Shown in pieces: positions 43,468-52,627 of a stretch of 64,000 nt of DNA. Numbering within the stretch: the first letter of the stretch is position 1; each line of letters opens with the position of its first letter. The notes beneath the pieces were generated by a model. That model made no database searches and had not been told where the DNA came from. It saw only the letters and a list, made by a program, of their open reading frames with translations. Source of the DNA: DATFWC01 sp963777755 (GTDB lineage: Bacteria > Pseudomonadota > Alphaproteobacteria > Rhizobiales > Xanthobacteraceae); NCBI GenBank assembly GCA_963777755.1, contig CAVZSC010000001.1:186001-250000 (forward strand). The letters are read 5' to 3'. Made by a program: the position numbers and the translations under genes.

Positions 43468-43569
43468 CGGCGGCGTGGCGAAAGGTGCCAGGAGCCAGAT
43501 CGAACGAAACGAAACAGACGTAAGACCAATTCCAACCCGCGGTCCTTGAAACCGTGAGCGGAGGGAAAA

Positions 43570-45114
43570 ATGCCGGCCGTGCAGGAAACGGTGGACCAGG
43601 TCCGCCGTATCGACGTTGATCAATACAAGTACGGGTTCGAGACGCTGATCGAGTCCGAGAAGCCTCCGAAGGGGCACTCGGAAGATACCGTCCGCTACAT
43701 CTCGGCCAGGAAGAACGAGCCCGAATGGATGCTGGCGTGGCGCCTCGATGCCTATCGGCGTTGGCTGACCATGCGCGAGCCCAAATGGGCGCGGGTCGAC
43801 TACGGCCCGATCGACTACCAGGACATCTACTACTATTCCGCGCCCAAGCGCGACCCGCTGAAATCGCTCGACGAAGTCGACCCGGAGATCCTCAAGACGT
43901 ACGAGAAGCTCGGCATCCCGCTGCGCGAGCGGGAGATCCTGCTGGGCGTGCAGCGGACCGACGGTGACGGGCAGGGCGATGGCGAGGCCGGCGACGGCAG
44001 CGAGGGCCAGGCCAGCGAGGGCCAGAACGGCTACCGCCGGGTGGCGGTCGACGCGGTGTTCGATTCGGTCTCGGTCGCCACCACCTTCCAGGCGGAGCTC
44101 AAGAAGGCTGGCGTGATCTTCATGCCCATCTCCGAGGCGATCCGCGAGCATCCCGACCTGGTGAAGAAATATCTCGGCTCGGTCGTGCCGATCACCGACA
44201 ATTTCTTCGCGACGCTGAACTCGGCCATGTTCTCCGACGGCTCGTTCGTCTACGTGCCGGAGGGCGTGCGCTGCCCGATGGAGCTTTCCACCTATTTCCG
44301 CATCAACGAGCGCAACACCGGCCAATTCGAGCGCACGCTCATCATCGCCGACAAGGGCTCGTATGTGAGCTACCTGGAGGGCTGCACCGCGCCCTCGCGT
44401 GACGAGAACCAGCTGCATGCGGCGGTGGTCGAGCTGATCGCGCTCGACGACGCCGAGATCAAGTACTCGACCATTCAGAACTGGTATCCGGGCGATGCCC
44501 AGGGACGTGGCGGCGTCTACAATTTCGTCACCAAGCGCGGCGACTGCCGCGGCAAGCGCGCGAAGATCAGCTGGACCCAGCTGGAGACCGGCTCGGCGAT
44601 CACGTGGAAATATCCGAGCTGCATCCTGCGCGGCGACGAATCGCGCGGCGAATTCTATTCGATCGCGATCTCCAACGGCCACCAGCAGGTGGATTCCGGC
44701 ACCAAGATGCTGCATCTCGGCCGCAACACGGTGAGCCGGATCATCTCCAAGGGCATCGCCGCCGGCCAGTCGCAGAACACCTATCGCGGCCTCGTCTCGG
44801 CGCACCGCCGGGCGACCGGCGCGCGCAATTTCACCAACTGCGATTCGCTCCTGATCGGCGACCGGTGCGGCGCCCACACGGTGCCCTACATCGAGGCGAA
44901 GACCTCGAGCGCGGTGTTCGAGCACGAGGCGACCACCTCGAAGATCTCCGAGGACATGCTGTTCTATTGCATGCAGCGCGGGCTCTCCGCCGAAGAGGCG
45001 ACGGCCCTGGTGGTCAACGGCTTCGTCAAGGACGTGCTGCAGCAGCTCCCGATGGAGTTCGCCGTCGAGGCGCAGAAGCTCATCTCGGTGAGCCTGGAGG
45101 GAAGCGTCGGATGA
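43570..45114 (+). CDS. sufB: Fe-S cluster scaffold protein SufB
   Basis: 514 residues. SufB blocks are plain: YKYGFETLIESEKPPKG at the N-terminus, RRVAVDAVFDSVSVATTF, VPEGVRCPMELSTYFRIN, YLEGCTAPSRDENQLHAAVV and FEHEATTSKISEDMLFY. It forms SufBC2D and builds clusters for delivery. Residues about 131-153 (GDGQGDGEAGDGSEGQASEG) are a Gly/Asp/Glu-rich insertion with a short DNA repeat, not in the canonical family. The ATG has GGAGGGAAAA upstream. Its TGA overlaps the ATG of the cupin gene (ATGA). Confidence 0.97.
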   Translation: MPAVQETVDQVRRIDVDQYKYGFETLIESEKPPKGHSEDTVRYISARKNEPEWMLAWRLDAYRRWLTMREPKWARVDYGPIDYQDIYYYSAPKRDPLKSLDEVDPEILKTYEKLGIPLREREILLGVQRTDGDGQGDGEAGDGSEGQASEGQNGYRRVAVDAVFDSVSVATTFQAELKKAGVIFMPISEAIREHPDLVKKYLGSVVPITDNFFATLNSAMFSDGSFVYVPEGVRCPMELSTYFRINERNTGQFERTLIIADKGSYVSYLEGCTAPSRDENQLHAAVVELIALDDAEIKYSTIQNWYPGDAQGRGGVYNFVTKRGDCRGKRAKISWTQLETGSAITWKYPSCILRGDESRGEFYSIAISNGHQQVDSGTKMLHLGRNTVSRIISKGIAAGQSQNTYRGLVSAHRRATGARNFTNCDSLLIGDRCGAHTVPYIEAKTSSAVFEHEATTSKISEDMLFYCMQRGLSAEEATALVVNGFVKDVLQQLPMEFAVEAQKLISVSLEGSVG

Positions 45115-45602
45115 CCGAACAGGTCGTCATCAACATCGCCGACGTCCCGCTGCTCGATCGCGGCAACGGCAAGCAGTTCGGGGCCAAATGGGGACCTGCT
45201 GGGCCGCGGATCGGATTGCGCGGCATGGGCTGCGCGGTGCACGTGGTGCCGCCCGGCAAGAAGGCGTTTCCGTTCCACCGCCATCACGTGGCGGACGAGC
45301 TGTTCTTCATCGTGTCGGGCGAAGGACAATACCGCTGGGGCGACGAGACCCTGCCGGTGCGCGCGGGCGACCTGGTCGCGGCGCCCGCCGGCACCAAGGC
45401 GCATCAGCTCATCAATACGGGTTCGGAAGACCTGCGCTATCTCGGTATCTCGACGACGAGCGGAGTTGACGTCGTCGACTACCCGGATTCGGGAAAAATC
45501 GCCGTCGCGGCCGGCATCAAGAACGCCGACTTCAAGACCGCGACCTATACGGGCCTCGGGCGCCTGCAACGCGCGGACTATTTCGACGGCGAAGACAAGT
45601 AA
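45111..45602 (+). CDS. cupin-domain protein inside the suf operon
   Basis: 163 residues from the ATG at 45111, which overlaps the SufB stop. Both cupin motifs are complete: PFHRHHVADELFFIVSGEG (His, His, Glu ligands) and GDLVAAPAGTKAHQLIN (Pro-Ala-Gly then His). So it should bind a metal such as iron or manganese in a small beta barrel. Its position between sufB and sufC, with a 4-bp overlap and 18-bp gap, implies co-expression with Fe-S assembly. It may sense or handle iron or sulfur; this is inference. I do not know a named SufX for it. Confidence 0.88.
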   Translation: MTEQVVINIADVPLLDRGNGKQFGAKWGPAGPRIGLRGMGCAVHVVPPGKKAFPFHRHHVADELFFIVSGEGQYRWGDETLPVRAGDLVAAPAGTKAHQLINTGSEDLRYLGISTTSGVDVVDYPDSGKIAVAAGIKNADFKTATYTGLGRLQRADYFDGEDK

Positions 45603-45620
45603 CGGAAAGAAAACACCCAG

Positions 45621-46376
<756 letters not shown>

Positions 46377-46395
46377 AAAAGTATGAGAGCAGGCG

Positions 46396-46596
46396 ATGGT
46401 TGAGCCCGACAATATCGTTCTTCAGCACCTCCGAGCCATTCGCGAGACGCTGGACAACCAGACGGACCGGCTGCTGGAAATAACGCAGCGCTTGGGAAAC
46501 CTGGAGGTTTCAGTCGCCAATATCTCCGTTCGCGTCGACCGTATCGATGCCCGACTCGATCGGGTCGAGCGCCGTCTGGGGTTGATTGAGGCTTGA
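46396..46596 (+). CDS. 66-residue coiled-coil protein between sufC and sufD
   Basis: Starts with the ATG at 46396 after GAGAGCAGG. The whole protein is a likely coiled coil: regular hydrophobic spacing through LRAIRETLDNQTDRLLEI and LEVSVANISVRVDRIDARLD. No membrane segment, catalytic motif or cysteine. Small proteins of this look are common beside unrelated genes and sometimes resemble antitoxins or partner-stabilising peptides. Being 20 bp after sufC and 42 bp before sufD, it is co-transcribed with the suf genes, but a role there is unproven. Confidence 0.72.
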   Translation: MVEPDNIVLQHLRAIRETLDNQTDRLLEITQRLGNLEVSVANISVRVDRIDARLDRVERRLGLIEA

Positions 46597-46637
46597 CCTG
46601 ATCAATGACAGCAGCGAGCACTACAAGTAGGATCGCG

Positions 46638-47957
46638 ATGGCTGACGTAACGCTGATAAAGACCGAAGCCGAGCAGCAGCTCGAGGCCCAATGGCAGGGC
46701 GCGAAGGCGCGGCTGCCCGGGCCGGCGGCACTGCGCGCGGCGGCGTTCCAGCAATTCGCCGCGACCGGCCTGCCGCATCGACGGGTCGAGGAGTGGAAAT
46801 ACACCGATCTGCGCGTGCTCATGCGCGATGCCAAGCCGCTCGCCGCGCCGCCCGACGCGGCCGCCAGGGAGCGGTCGCGCGAAGCCGGCCAGCTGCTGGG
46901 CGACATCGAGTGCCGCCGCCTGGTGTTCGTCAACGGGGCTTTCGTGCCCGAAATGTCGCAGCTCGATCATCTCGAGGCAGGCCTGACCATCCAGTCCCTG
47001 GCCGCCGCCCTGGGGCGCGGCGACGCGCTCGTCAATGCGCGTCTCGGGCAGGTTCTCCCGACCGTCAATGACGTGGCGGTCGCGCTCAACACCGCGTTCA
47101 TGGGTGACGGCGCGGTGATCCGCGTCGCGCCGGGAGCGACGCTCGAGCGGCCGCTGCATCTGGTGTTCGTCGCATCCGGCACAAAGCCGGCATCGATCTT
47201 CACGCGTTCGCTGATGCTGGTCGAGCGCGCAGCGCGGGCCATGATCGTGGAGAGCCATGAGGGCATCGGCGACGATTACCAGATCAATACCGCGCTCGAG
47301 CTCGACGTCGGCAACGAGGCCCATGTCGATCACATCAAGATCACCAGCGAGCGGGCGAACGCGCTGCATGTTTCGAGCCTGCTGGCATCGGTCGGCGCGC
47401 GCGCCCGCTTCAACACGTTCGCCTTCACGCTCGGCAGCGCGGTGGTGCGCAACCAGCTGTTCATTCGCTTCGCCGGCGACGACACGGTTGCCGGCATCCG
47501 CGGGGCGAGCCTGCTCAGGGGCCGCCAGCACGTTGACACCACGCTCGTCGCCGAGCACGTTGCGGTCGGCTGCCAGAGCCGCGAGACCTTCAAGTCCGTG
47601 CTCGACGAGGAAAGCCGCGCGGTGTTCCAGGGCAAGATCATCGTCGCGCCGCGTGCCCAGAAGACCGACGCCAAGATGGCCACGCACGCGCTGCTCCTGT
47701 CCGACACGGCGGAGGCCGACAACAAGCCGGAGCTCGAGATCTTCGCCGACGATGTCCAGTGCGGCCATGGCGCGACCGCCGGCGCACTCGACGACACGCT
47801 GCTGTTCTATCTCAAGGCGCGAGGCATTCCGGCGAAGGAGGCGCAGGCGCTGCTGATCCAGGCCTTCGTCGGCGAGGCAGTGGAGGGCATCGAGCATGCC
47901 GGGCTGCGCGAGGCCTTGATGGAGAACGTGGTTGCCTGGCTCGGCGCACGGGAGTGA
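46638..47957 (+). CDS. sufD: Fe-S assembly protein SufD
   Basis: 439 residues from the ATG at 46638, which has AGGA six bases upstream; the frame is open from 46605. Conserved SufD features are HRRVEEWKYTDLRVLMRDA near the N-terminus, LLRGRQHVDTTL, CQSRETFKSVLDEESRAVF and KPELEIFADDVQCGHGATAG with DTLLFYLKARGI at the C-terminus. SufD pairs with SufB in the scaffold and helps with iron acquisition. The stop lies 4 bp before the sufS ATG. Confidence 0.96.
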   Translation: MADVTLIKTEAEQQLEAQWQGAKARLPGPAALRAAAFQQFAATGLPHRRVEEWKYTDLRVLMRDAKPLAAPPDAAARERSREAGQLLGDIECRRLVFVNGAFVPEMSQLDHLEAGLTIQSLAAALGRGDALVNARLGQVLPTVNDVAVALNTAFMGDGAVIRVAPGATLERPLHLVFVASGTKPASIFTRSLMLVERAARAMIVESHEGIGDDYQINTALELDVGNEAHVDHIKITSERANALHVSSLLASVGARARFNTFAFTLGSAVVRNQLFIRFAGDDTVAGIRGASLLRGRQHVDTTLVAEHVAVGCQSRETFKSVLDEESRAVFQGKIIVAPRAQKTDAKMATHALLLSDTAEADNKPELEIFADDVQCGHGATAGALDDTLLFYLKARGIPAKEAQALLIQAFVGEAVEGIEHAGLREALMENVVAWLGARE

Positions 47958-47961
47958 TGGC

Positions 47962-49203
47962 ATGCACCCGGCGGTCGCCAACGGCAGCTATGACGTAGGG
48001 CGCATCCGCGAGGATTTTCCCATCCTCGGTATGCAGGTCTACGGCAAGCCGCTCGTCTATCTCGACAACGCCGCATCGGCGCAGAAGCCGAAAGCCGTGC
48101 TCGATCGGCTGCATCACGCCTATACGGCCGAATATGCCAACGTCCATCGCGGGCTGCACTACCTCGCCAACGCCGCGACCGAAGCCTACGAGGATGCGCG
48201 CGAGAAGGTACGCGCCTTCCTCAATGCCGAGCGGCGCGAGGAGATCGTATTCACGCGCAACGCCACCGAGGCGATCAACCTGGTCGCCTACACGTTCGCC
48301 CGCGAGCGCATCCGACCCGGCGACGAGATTGTGCTGTCGATCATGGAGCACCACTCCAACATCGTTCCCTGGCATTTCCTGCGCGAGCGTCACGGCGCCG
48401 TCATCAAATGGGCGCCGATCGACGAGGAGGGGAACTTCCTCATCGACGAATTCGAGAAGCTTCTGACCGATCGCACCCGGATGGTGGCGATCACCCACAT
48501 GTCGAACGCGCTCGGCACCATCGTCCCGGTCAAGGAGGTGGTGCGGCGGGCGCATGCGCGCGGCATTCCCGTGCTCGTCGACGGCGCCCAGGGCGCCGTG
48601 CACCTCGACGTCGACGTTCGCGACATCGGCTGCGATTTTTACGTCTTCACCGGCCACAAGCTGTACGGGCCGAGCGGGATCGGCGCGCTGTACGGCCGCT
48701 ACGGCCACCTCGAGGCGATGCCGCCGTTCAACGGCGGCGGCGAGATGATCCGCGAGGTGTTCGAGGACCGCATCACCTACGGCGATCCGCCGCACAGATT
48801 CGAGGCGGGGACGCCGGCGATCGTGCAGGCGATCGGGTTCGGTGCCGCGATCGACTACGTGAGCTCGATCGGCAAGGCGCGCATCCGCGCGCACGAGGAG
48901 GCGATCGGCAAATACGCCCAAGCGCGCCTGCGCGAGATCAACTCGCTGCGTATCTTCGGCACCGCGCGGGAGAAGGGCGCCATCATCTCGTTCGAGATGA
49001 AAGGGGCGCACCCGCACGACATCGCGACCATCATCGACCGCTCCGGCGTGGCGGTGCGCGCCGGAACCCATTGCGTGATGCCGCTGCTCGCCCGCTATGG
49101 CGTGACGGCGACGTGCCGTGCCTCGTTCGCCCTCTACAATACTCGCGAGGAGGTCGACAGCCTCGCCCAGGCACTCATCAAGGCGCAGGATTTCTTCGCA
49201 TGA
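47962..49203 (+). CDS. sufS: cysteine desulfurase SufS (group II)
   Basis: 413 residues from the ATG at 47962, with GGAG seven bases upstream. SufS-type signatures are VYLDNAASAQKP at the N-terminus, HHSNIVPWHFL, PLP-Lys in VFTGHKLYGPSGIG (about 228) and catalytic Cys in VRAGTHCVMPLL (about 368). This enzyme supplies persulfide to the SufB scaffold, normally through SufE; no sufE is in the window. A group I desulfurase starts the same operon, so the operon encodes two sulfur donors. Its TGA overlaps the sufT ATG. Confidence 0.96.
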   Translation: MHPAVANGSYDVGRIREDFPILGMQVYGKPLVYLDNAASAQKPKAVLDRLHHAYTAEYANVHRGLHYLANAATEAYEDAREKVRAFLNAERREEIVFTRNATEAINLVAYTFARERIRPGDEIVLSIMEHHSNIVPWHFLRERHGAVIKWAPIDEEGNFLIDEFEKLLTDRTRMVAITHMSNALGTIVPVKEVVRRAHARGIPVLVDGAQGAVHLDVDVRDIGCDFYVFTGHKLYGPSGIGALYGRYGHLEAMPPFNGGGEMIREVFEDRITYGDPPHRFEAGTPAIVQAIGFGAAIDYVSSIGKARIRAHEEAIGKYAQARLREINSLRIFGTAREKGAIISFEMKGAHPHDIATIIDRSGVAVRAGTHCVMPLLARYGVTATCRASFALYNTREEVDSLAQALIKAQDFFA

Positions 49204-49616
49204 CCGACGAAACCGATCGACCCAACACGGCCCCTTCGGCTGCCACGGCGGCCGCCGACCCTGTGGCGCCGGTCCCGAGCGGTGCCGGGGACGCCCTGGC
49301 GGTCGACGAGCTCGCGCGCATGACCGACGACATCGTGGCGGCGCTCAAGACCGTCTACGATCCGGAGATCCCGGCCGACATCTACGAGCTCGGCCTGATC
49401 TACAAGGTGGACATCGCGGACGACCGCGACGTGGCGGTCGACATGACCCTGACCACGCCCAACTGCCCCTCTGCCGCCGAGCTTCCCCACATGGTGGAGA
49501 GCGCGGTGGCCAGCGTCCCGGGCGTTCGCGAGGTCAAGGTCAACCTGGTGTGGGACCCTCCATGGGACCCCAGCCGCATGACGGACGAAGCCCGCCTCGT
49601 CCTCAACATGTGGTGA
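49200..49616 (+). CDS. sufT: SufT / DUF59 (MIP18-like) protein
   Basis: 138 residues, ATG overlapping the sufS stop (ATGA). The core is the MIP18/DUF59 fold: DDIVAALKTVYDPEIPADIY, ELGLIYKVDI and DMTLTTPNCPSAAELPHM, with the conserved Cys in NCPSA. The first 30 residues are a Pro/Ala-rich extension. SufT assists late Fe-S cluster maturation or transfer. A 117-bp gap follows before sufA. Confidence 0.95.
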   Translation: MTDETDRPNTAPSAATAAADPVAPVPSGAGDALAVDELARMTDDIVAALKTVYDPEIPADIYELGLIYKVDIADDRDVAVDMTLTTPNCPSAAELPHMVESAVASVPGVREVKVNLVWDPPWDPSRMTDEARLVLNMW

Positions 49617-49733
49617 AAGGCGTTGTCATCCGGTCCGGATAACCCCACATAGACGCTGAGGAAACGAGTTGGTATTTTCATCCGTGCATGGTCCCGTCAC
49701 CGGCCCCTGAAGCCGGATCGAGAGGAGACAGAG

Positions 49734-50099
49734 ATGGCCTTGAGGCCCCCGCCCCAAGTGATGCGGCTTACCGATGCCGCCGCCGAGCGTGTCCGCGACA
49801 TTGTCGCCAAGGCGGATCGTCCGGTCGTCGGCGTGCGGGTGGGCGTTACCAAGGGCGGTTGCGCCGGCATGACCTACAAGGTCGAATACGCCGACAGCGT
49901 GAAGCCGGGCGACGAAGTGGTGGAGGACAAGGGCGTGCGGGTCGTCATCGACCCCACGGCGGTTCTGTTCCTGCTGGGCACCGAGATGGACTACAAGGTC
50001 GACAAGCTGTCGGCCCAGTTCGTGTTCAAGAATCCGAACGAAACCTCCGCCTGCGGCTGCGGCGAATCGGTGCAGCTCACCCCTGCCGCCGCCCCCTGA
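49734..50099 (+). CDS. sufA: A-type Fe-S carrier protein (SufA/ErpA family)
   Basis: 121 residues. Three conserved Cys are present: one in KGGCAGMTYKV (about 43) and two in ACGCGESVQ (near the C-terminus), the ligands of A-type carriers. It receives a cluster from SufBCD and passes it to client enzymes. A strong GAGAGGAGACAGAG precedes the ATG. It is last in the suf series; two palindromic elements lie directly behind it. Confidence 0.95.
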   Translation: MALRPPPQVMRLTDAAAERVRDIVAKADRPVVGVRVGVTKGGCAGMTYKVEYADSVKPGDEVVEDKGVRVVIDPTAVLFLLGTEMDYKVDKLSAQFVFKNPNETSACGCGESVQLTPAAAP

Positions 50100-50167
50100 C
50101 TAGTGTGTCCCGTTTCCACACACTGCGGCACCCTATCATGCGAACTTCGGAACCAAAGGGACACTAG
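50100..50167. repeat. palindromic element A (68 bp)
   Basis: CTAGTGTGTCCC at the left is matched by GGGACACTAG at the right, with less perfect pairing inside (GTTTCC/GGAACC). It begins one base after the sufA stop. No coding frame. It looks like a small mobile or REP-type palindrome, and could end sufA transcription. Confidence 0.7.
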
Positions 50168-50180
50168 CAACCCTATGATT

Positions 50181-50257
50181 CTAGTGTGGCTTTGGATTTG
50201 ATGTTCCCACGAAGGGGCGCCGCAATGCTGGTAGGAACGTCAAATCCGCCACCCTAG
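50181..50257. repeat. palindromic element B (77 bp)
   Basis: CTAGTGTGGC at the left pairs with GCCACCCTAG at the right. GGATTTGA-T-GTTCC near the left pairs with GGAAC-G-TCAAATCC near the right. The ends resemble element A (both CTAGTGT), which suggests related short repeats inserted side by side. A complete element would fold into a long hairpin. Confidence 0.72.
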
Positions 50258-50262
50258 CGACC

Positions 50263-50657
50263 ATGCCTCCCCCCAGCGCGGATTTCGTCACCGAGCTGTT
50301 CGCCGAATTTGGCCGGGTCGAGGTGCGCCGCATGTTCAGCGGCGCCGGCATCTTTGCCGACGGCCTGATGCTCGGGCTCATCGTCGACGGGGTCATCTTT
50401 CTCAAAGCGGACGAGCACAACCGTTTGGCCTTCGAGCAGGAGGGGATGGCGCCCTTCGCCTATGGCAAATCCGCAAGCGGGTGATCCTGTCCTACTGGCG
50501 GATGCCGGACCGGCTGTACGACGCGCCCGACGAACTGGCGCAATGGGCGGCCGAATCACTGGCCGCGGCGCGCCGCAGCGCCCGGCAATCGGGGCGGAGG
50601 AACAAGGCACATCTGCCACATCGGCGTGGCACGAAGGCACCGGTCACGAAAGAATGA
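50263..50657 (+). pseudogene. TfoX/Sxy N-terminal domain gene broken by a frameshift
   Basis: ATG 50263 opens MPPPSADFVTELFAEFGRVE and RRMFSGAGIFADGLM, a TfoX N-terminal domain. The frame ends early at 50484. At about 50473 the DNA reads TCCGCAAGCGG where TCC GGC AAG CGG is expected, a single missing G. In the corrected frame it continues KRVILSYWRMPDRLYDAPDE to a TGA at 50655-50657. Length and order then fit the small TfoX-domain proteins (about 130 residues). They are linked to competence regulation in gammaproteobacteria; here the role is unknown. A real mutation or an assembly error. Confidence 0.82.
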
Positions 50658-50734
50658 TTGCCGAGGACCCCGACGTTCCCTCACCCTGCTACCAGGGCCC
50701 TATTTTGTTACCATCACGAAAATTGATTTGTTAC

Positions 50735-50762
50735 TTGCCCTAATACCGCACACCATTATCAT
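50735..50762 (+). promoter_or_regulatory. candidate luxR promoter
   Basis: TTGCCC (50735-50740), 16 bases, then TATCAT (50757-50762, five of six to the -10 consensus), in an unusually AT-rich stretch 76 bp before the LuxR ATG. The -35 is only moderate. Confidence 0.35.
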
Positions 50763-50793
50763 TCAGTATAGCTGAGTTTCCGACTACCCTTCT

Positions 50794-50826
50794 GAGTTGA
50801 ATCCGAGTTGCATCCAAGTTGAACCC
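50794..50826. repeat. three 11-bp tandem repeats before the luxR gene
   Basis: GAGTTGAATCC, GAGTTGCATCC and AAGTTGAACCC follow one another without gaps, ending 13 bp before the ATG at 50839. An 11-bp period is about one helical turn, so each unit faces the same side of the DNA. Confidence 0.85.
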
Positions 50827-50838
50827 GAGATTTCGTCG

Positions 50839-51570
50839 ATGCAAGAGGCTTTGGGCTTCATCGAGGCGTTGGAGCAAAAATCCACCGCACCGGCCGTGGT
50901 TGACGCGATGGGGCGCGTACTCGGACAGTTCGGGGTCGAAAGGATCCTGATCGGCGGATTGTCCGAGTCGGATTTCGCCCGCGACGTCTTTGCGACCTGT
51001 TGGCCGACCGGCTATCTGAACCTCTACATTCGCAACGACTACATCCGGTTCGATCCGGTTGCGCGACGGTGCCGACGATCGCCGCAACCATTCGAGTGGC
51101 GGACGTCGGATTTCCACGACGAGGGGGAGCCACGCGCGGTCGAGGTCATGCGCCGCGGCGCGGACTACGGCATGGCGCACGGGTTCATGGTACCGATCCA
51201 CGGCCCTGACGGCTTCGAGGCCTGCGTCGCCATGTCGGGCGACCATCTCGAGCTGACGATTCAGAGCAAGCCGACCATGCATCTGATCGCACAATATGCA
51301 TGCGCGCGCGTGCGCGGTCTGGTCGGGCGCGATGCGGCCAAGCCACGTGCGGCCGTGCGCGAGCAGGCCAAGCCGGTCCTGACCTCACGCGAGCAGGAGG
51401 TGCTGGCGTGGGTGGCGAGCGGAAAGTCCGCCTGGGAAATCGGCGAGATCCTCAACATCGCCAAGCGGACGGTCGACGAGCACGCGCAGACCGCATTTCG
51501 TAAGCTCGGCGCGGTCAATCGCACGCACGCCGTCGCCATCGCGCTGCGCGATCGCATCATTGCCATGTGA
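50839..51570 (+). CDS. LuxR-family regulator with autoinducer-binding-type domain
   Basis: 243 residues from the ATG at 50839 (MQEALGFIEALEQ). The N-terminal 165 residues carry the autoinducer domain pattern: WPTGYLNLYIRNDYIRFDPV and GADYGMAHGFMVPIHGPDG. The C-terminal GerE helix-turn-helix is LTSREQEVLAWVASGKSAWE and KRTVDEHAQTAFRKLGAVNR. No luxI synthase is in the window, so it may be a solo receptor for an outside or distant signal. Just behind it is a second gene encoding nearly the same DNA-binding half. Tandem 11-bp repeats lie directly upstream. Confidence 0.92.
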   Translation: MQEALGFIEALEQKSTAPAVVDAMGRVLGQFGVERILIGGLSESDFARDVFATCWPTGYLNLYIRNDYIRFDPVARRCRRSPQPFEWRTSDFHDEGEPRAVEVMRRGADYGMAHGFMVPIHGPDGFEACVAMSGDHLELTIQSKPTMHLIAQYACARVRGLVGRDAAKPRAAVREQAKPVLTSREQEVLAWVASGKSAWEIGEILNIAKRTVDEHAQTAFRKLGAVNRTHAVAIALRDRIIAM

Positions 51571-51812
51571 TCGCCAGCGGTTTCGGCGCCACCGTCAAAA
51601 CTCACAGTATCCCTGTAAGGATCGACGAGCCAGAATTGCGCGTCAGAGGGCGGGCCTCGTGAATCGCGGCAATTCGCATGGCATCTGGACAACGTATCAC
51701 CTATTGGCGCTCATGACGCGGCAATGCGAGCTGCTTCCATCCTGATGCGCGGCGCGGACTGCTGCCTCGGTGTCGGCGCTCGGCACGCGTGTTGCCAAGA
51801 AATGATTTGATC

Positions 51813-52079
51813 ATGCCCCACAAGCGCTCAACTCAGTGGCAGAAGTCGCGCCGCCATGGCGGGCGGGAAGGCGAGGTCGGGCCCGTGCTTACGCCGCGCG
51901 AACGCGAAGTGCTGGCTTGGGTGGCGCAGGGCAAGTCGGCATGGGAAATCGGCGAGATTCTGGAGATCGCCAAGCGAACGGTTGACGAGCATGCCCAGAC
52001 GGCCGTGCGCAAGCTCGGCGCGGTGAACCGCACCCACGCGGTGGCGATCGCGCTACGTGACAATCTGATCCAGATGTGA
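51813..52079 (+). CDS. stand-alone LuxR-type helix-turn-helix protein (paralogue lacking the sensor domain)
   Basis: 88 residues from the ATG at 51813; a GTG at 51789 is possible. The part from LTPREREVLAWVAQGKSAWE to the C-terminus matches the end of the upstream LuxR protein at about 55 of 63 positions. The autoinducer domain is missing and replaced by a short basic start (KRSTQWQKSRRHGGREGE). It probably arose by duplication and truncation of the neighbour. It could bind the same sites and compete with it. Downstream are 22-bp repeats with operator-like symmetry. Confidence 0.85.
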   Translation: MPHKRSTQWQKSRRHGGREGEVGPVLTPREREVLAWVAQGKSAWEIGEILEIAKRTVDEHAQTAVRKLGAVNRTHAVAIALRDNLIQM

Positions 52080-52105
52080 CGATCGCCGCTTGTCGCCGCG
52101 GCGAT

Positions 52106-52159
52106 ACTCAGGGTGATACGGCATGTCACTCAGGGTGATACGGCATGTTACTCAGGGTG
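52106..52159. repeat. 22-bp direct repeats with internal palindrome (possible operator)
   Basis: ACTCAGGGTGATACGGCATG plus TC at 52106 and again plus TT at 52128, followed by a partial ACTCAGGGTG at 52150. Each repeat spans GTGATACGGCATGTCAC, an imperfect palindrome with GTGA/TCAC ends, complete in the first. It lies 124 bp before the ATG of the ribbon-helix-helix gene. Confidence 0.75.
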
Positions 52160-52282
52160 TTCCCACCGACAACAATCACAATAGCGATTTGCACCGGGTC
52201 GGTGTCACTGTGTCGGGCCCCCGACCTAATGCCGCGCCGAATCGCGGCCAACAGGCGTTGCATGCCCAACAAGGGGAGTGAC

Positions 52283-52627
52283 ATGAAATCACCCGTCATA
52301 AAGCGATCGATTCTACTCGCCGGTCACAAGACCAGCGTCAGCCTCGAAGAGGCGTTCTGGCAAGGCCTGAGGGAGATCGCGAACCGTCGCAGCATGAGCG
52401 TGTCCGCGTTGATCGGCACGATCGACAACCGCCGCGCCGAAGGCAACTTGTCCTCATGCATCCGCCTGTTCGTGCTCGATCACTTCCGCTCGCTGGCGAG
52501 TGTTCAACCCGCCGAGACCCAGGCCCGGCAAGACGGTCGAACGACATACGCGGAGGGAACGTTGGCGGACGAGACGTTTCACGCCGCCACCGGGATCATG
52601 CAACCTGCGTTTCGCAGGTCGGCGTGA
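52283..52627 (+). CDS. ribbon-helix-helix domain protein
   Basis: 114 residues from the ATG at 52283, which has AGGGGAG six bases upstream; the frame is open from 52145. KRSILLAGHKTSVSLEEAFW followed by LREIANRRSMSVSALIGTID is the RHH_4 pattern common in Hyphomicrobiales: a beta strand, then two helices. It probably dimerises and binds DNA. The C-terminal 40 residues are polar and overlap the end of the convergent GGDEF gene by 32 bp. It may be controlled by the repeat operators upstream. Confidence 0.85.
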   Translation: MKSPVIKRSILLAGHKTSVSLEEAFWQGLREIANRRSMSVSALIGTIDNRRAEGNLSSCIRLFVLDHFRSLASVQPAETQARQDGRTTYAEGTLADETFHAATGIMQPAFRRSA

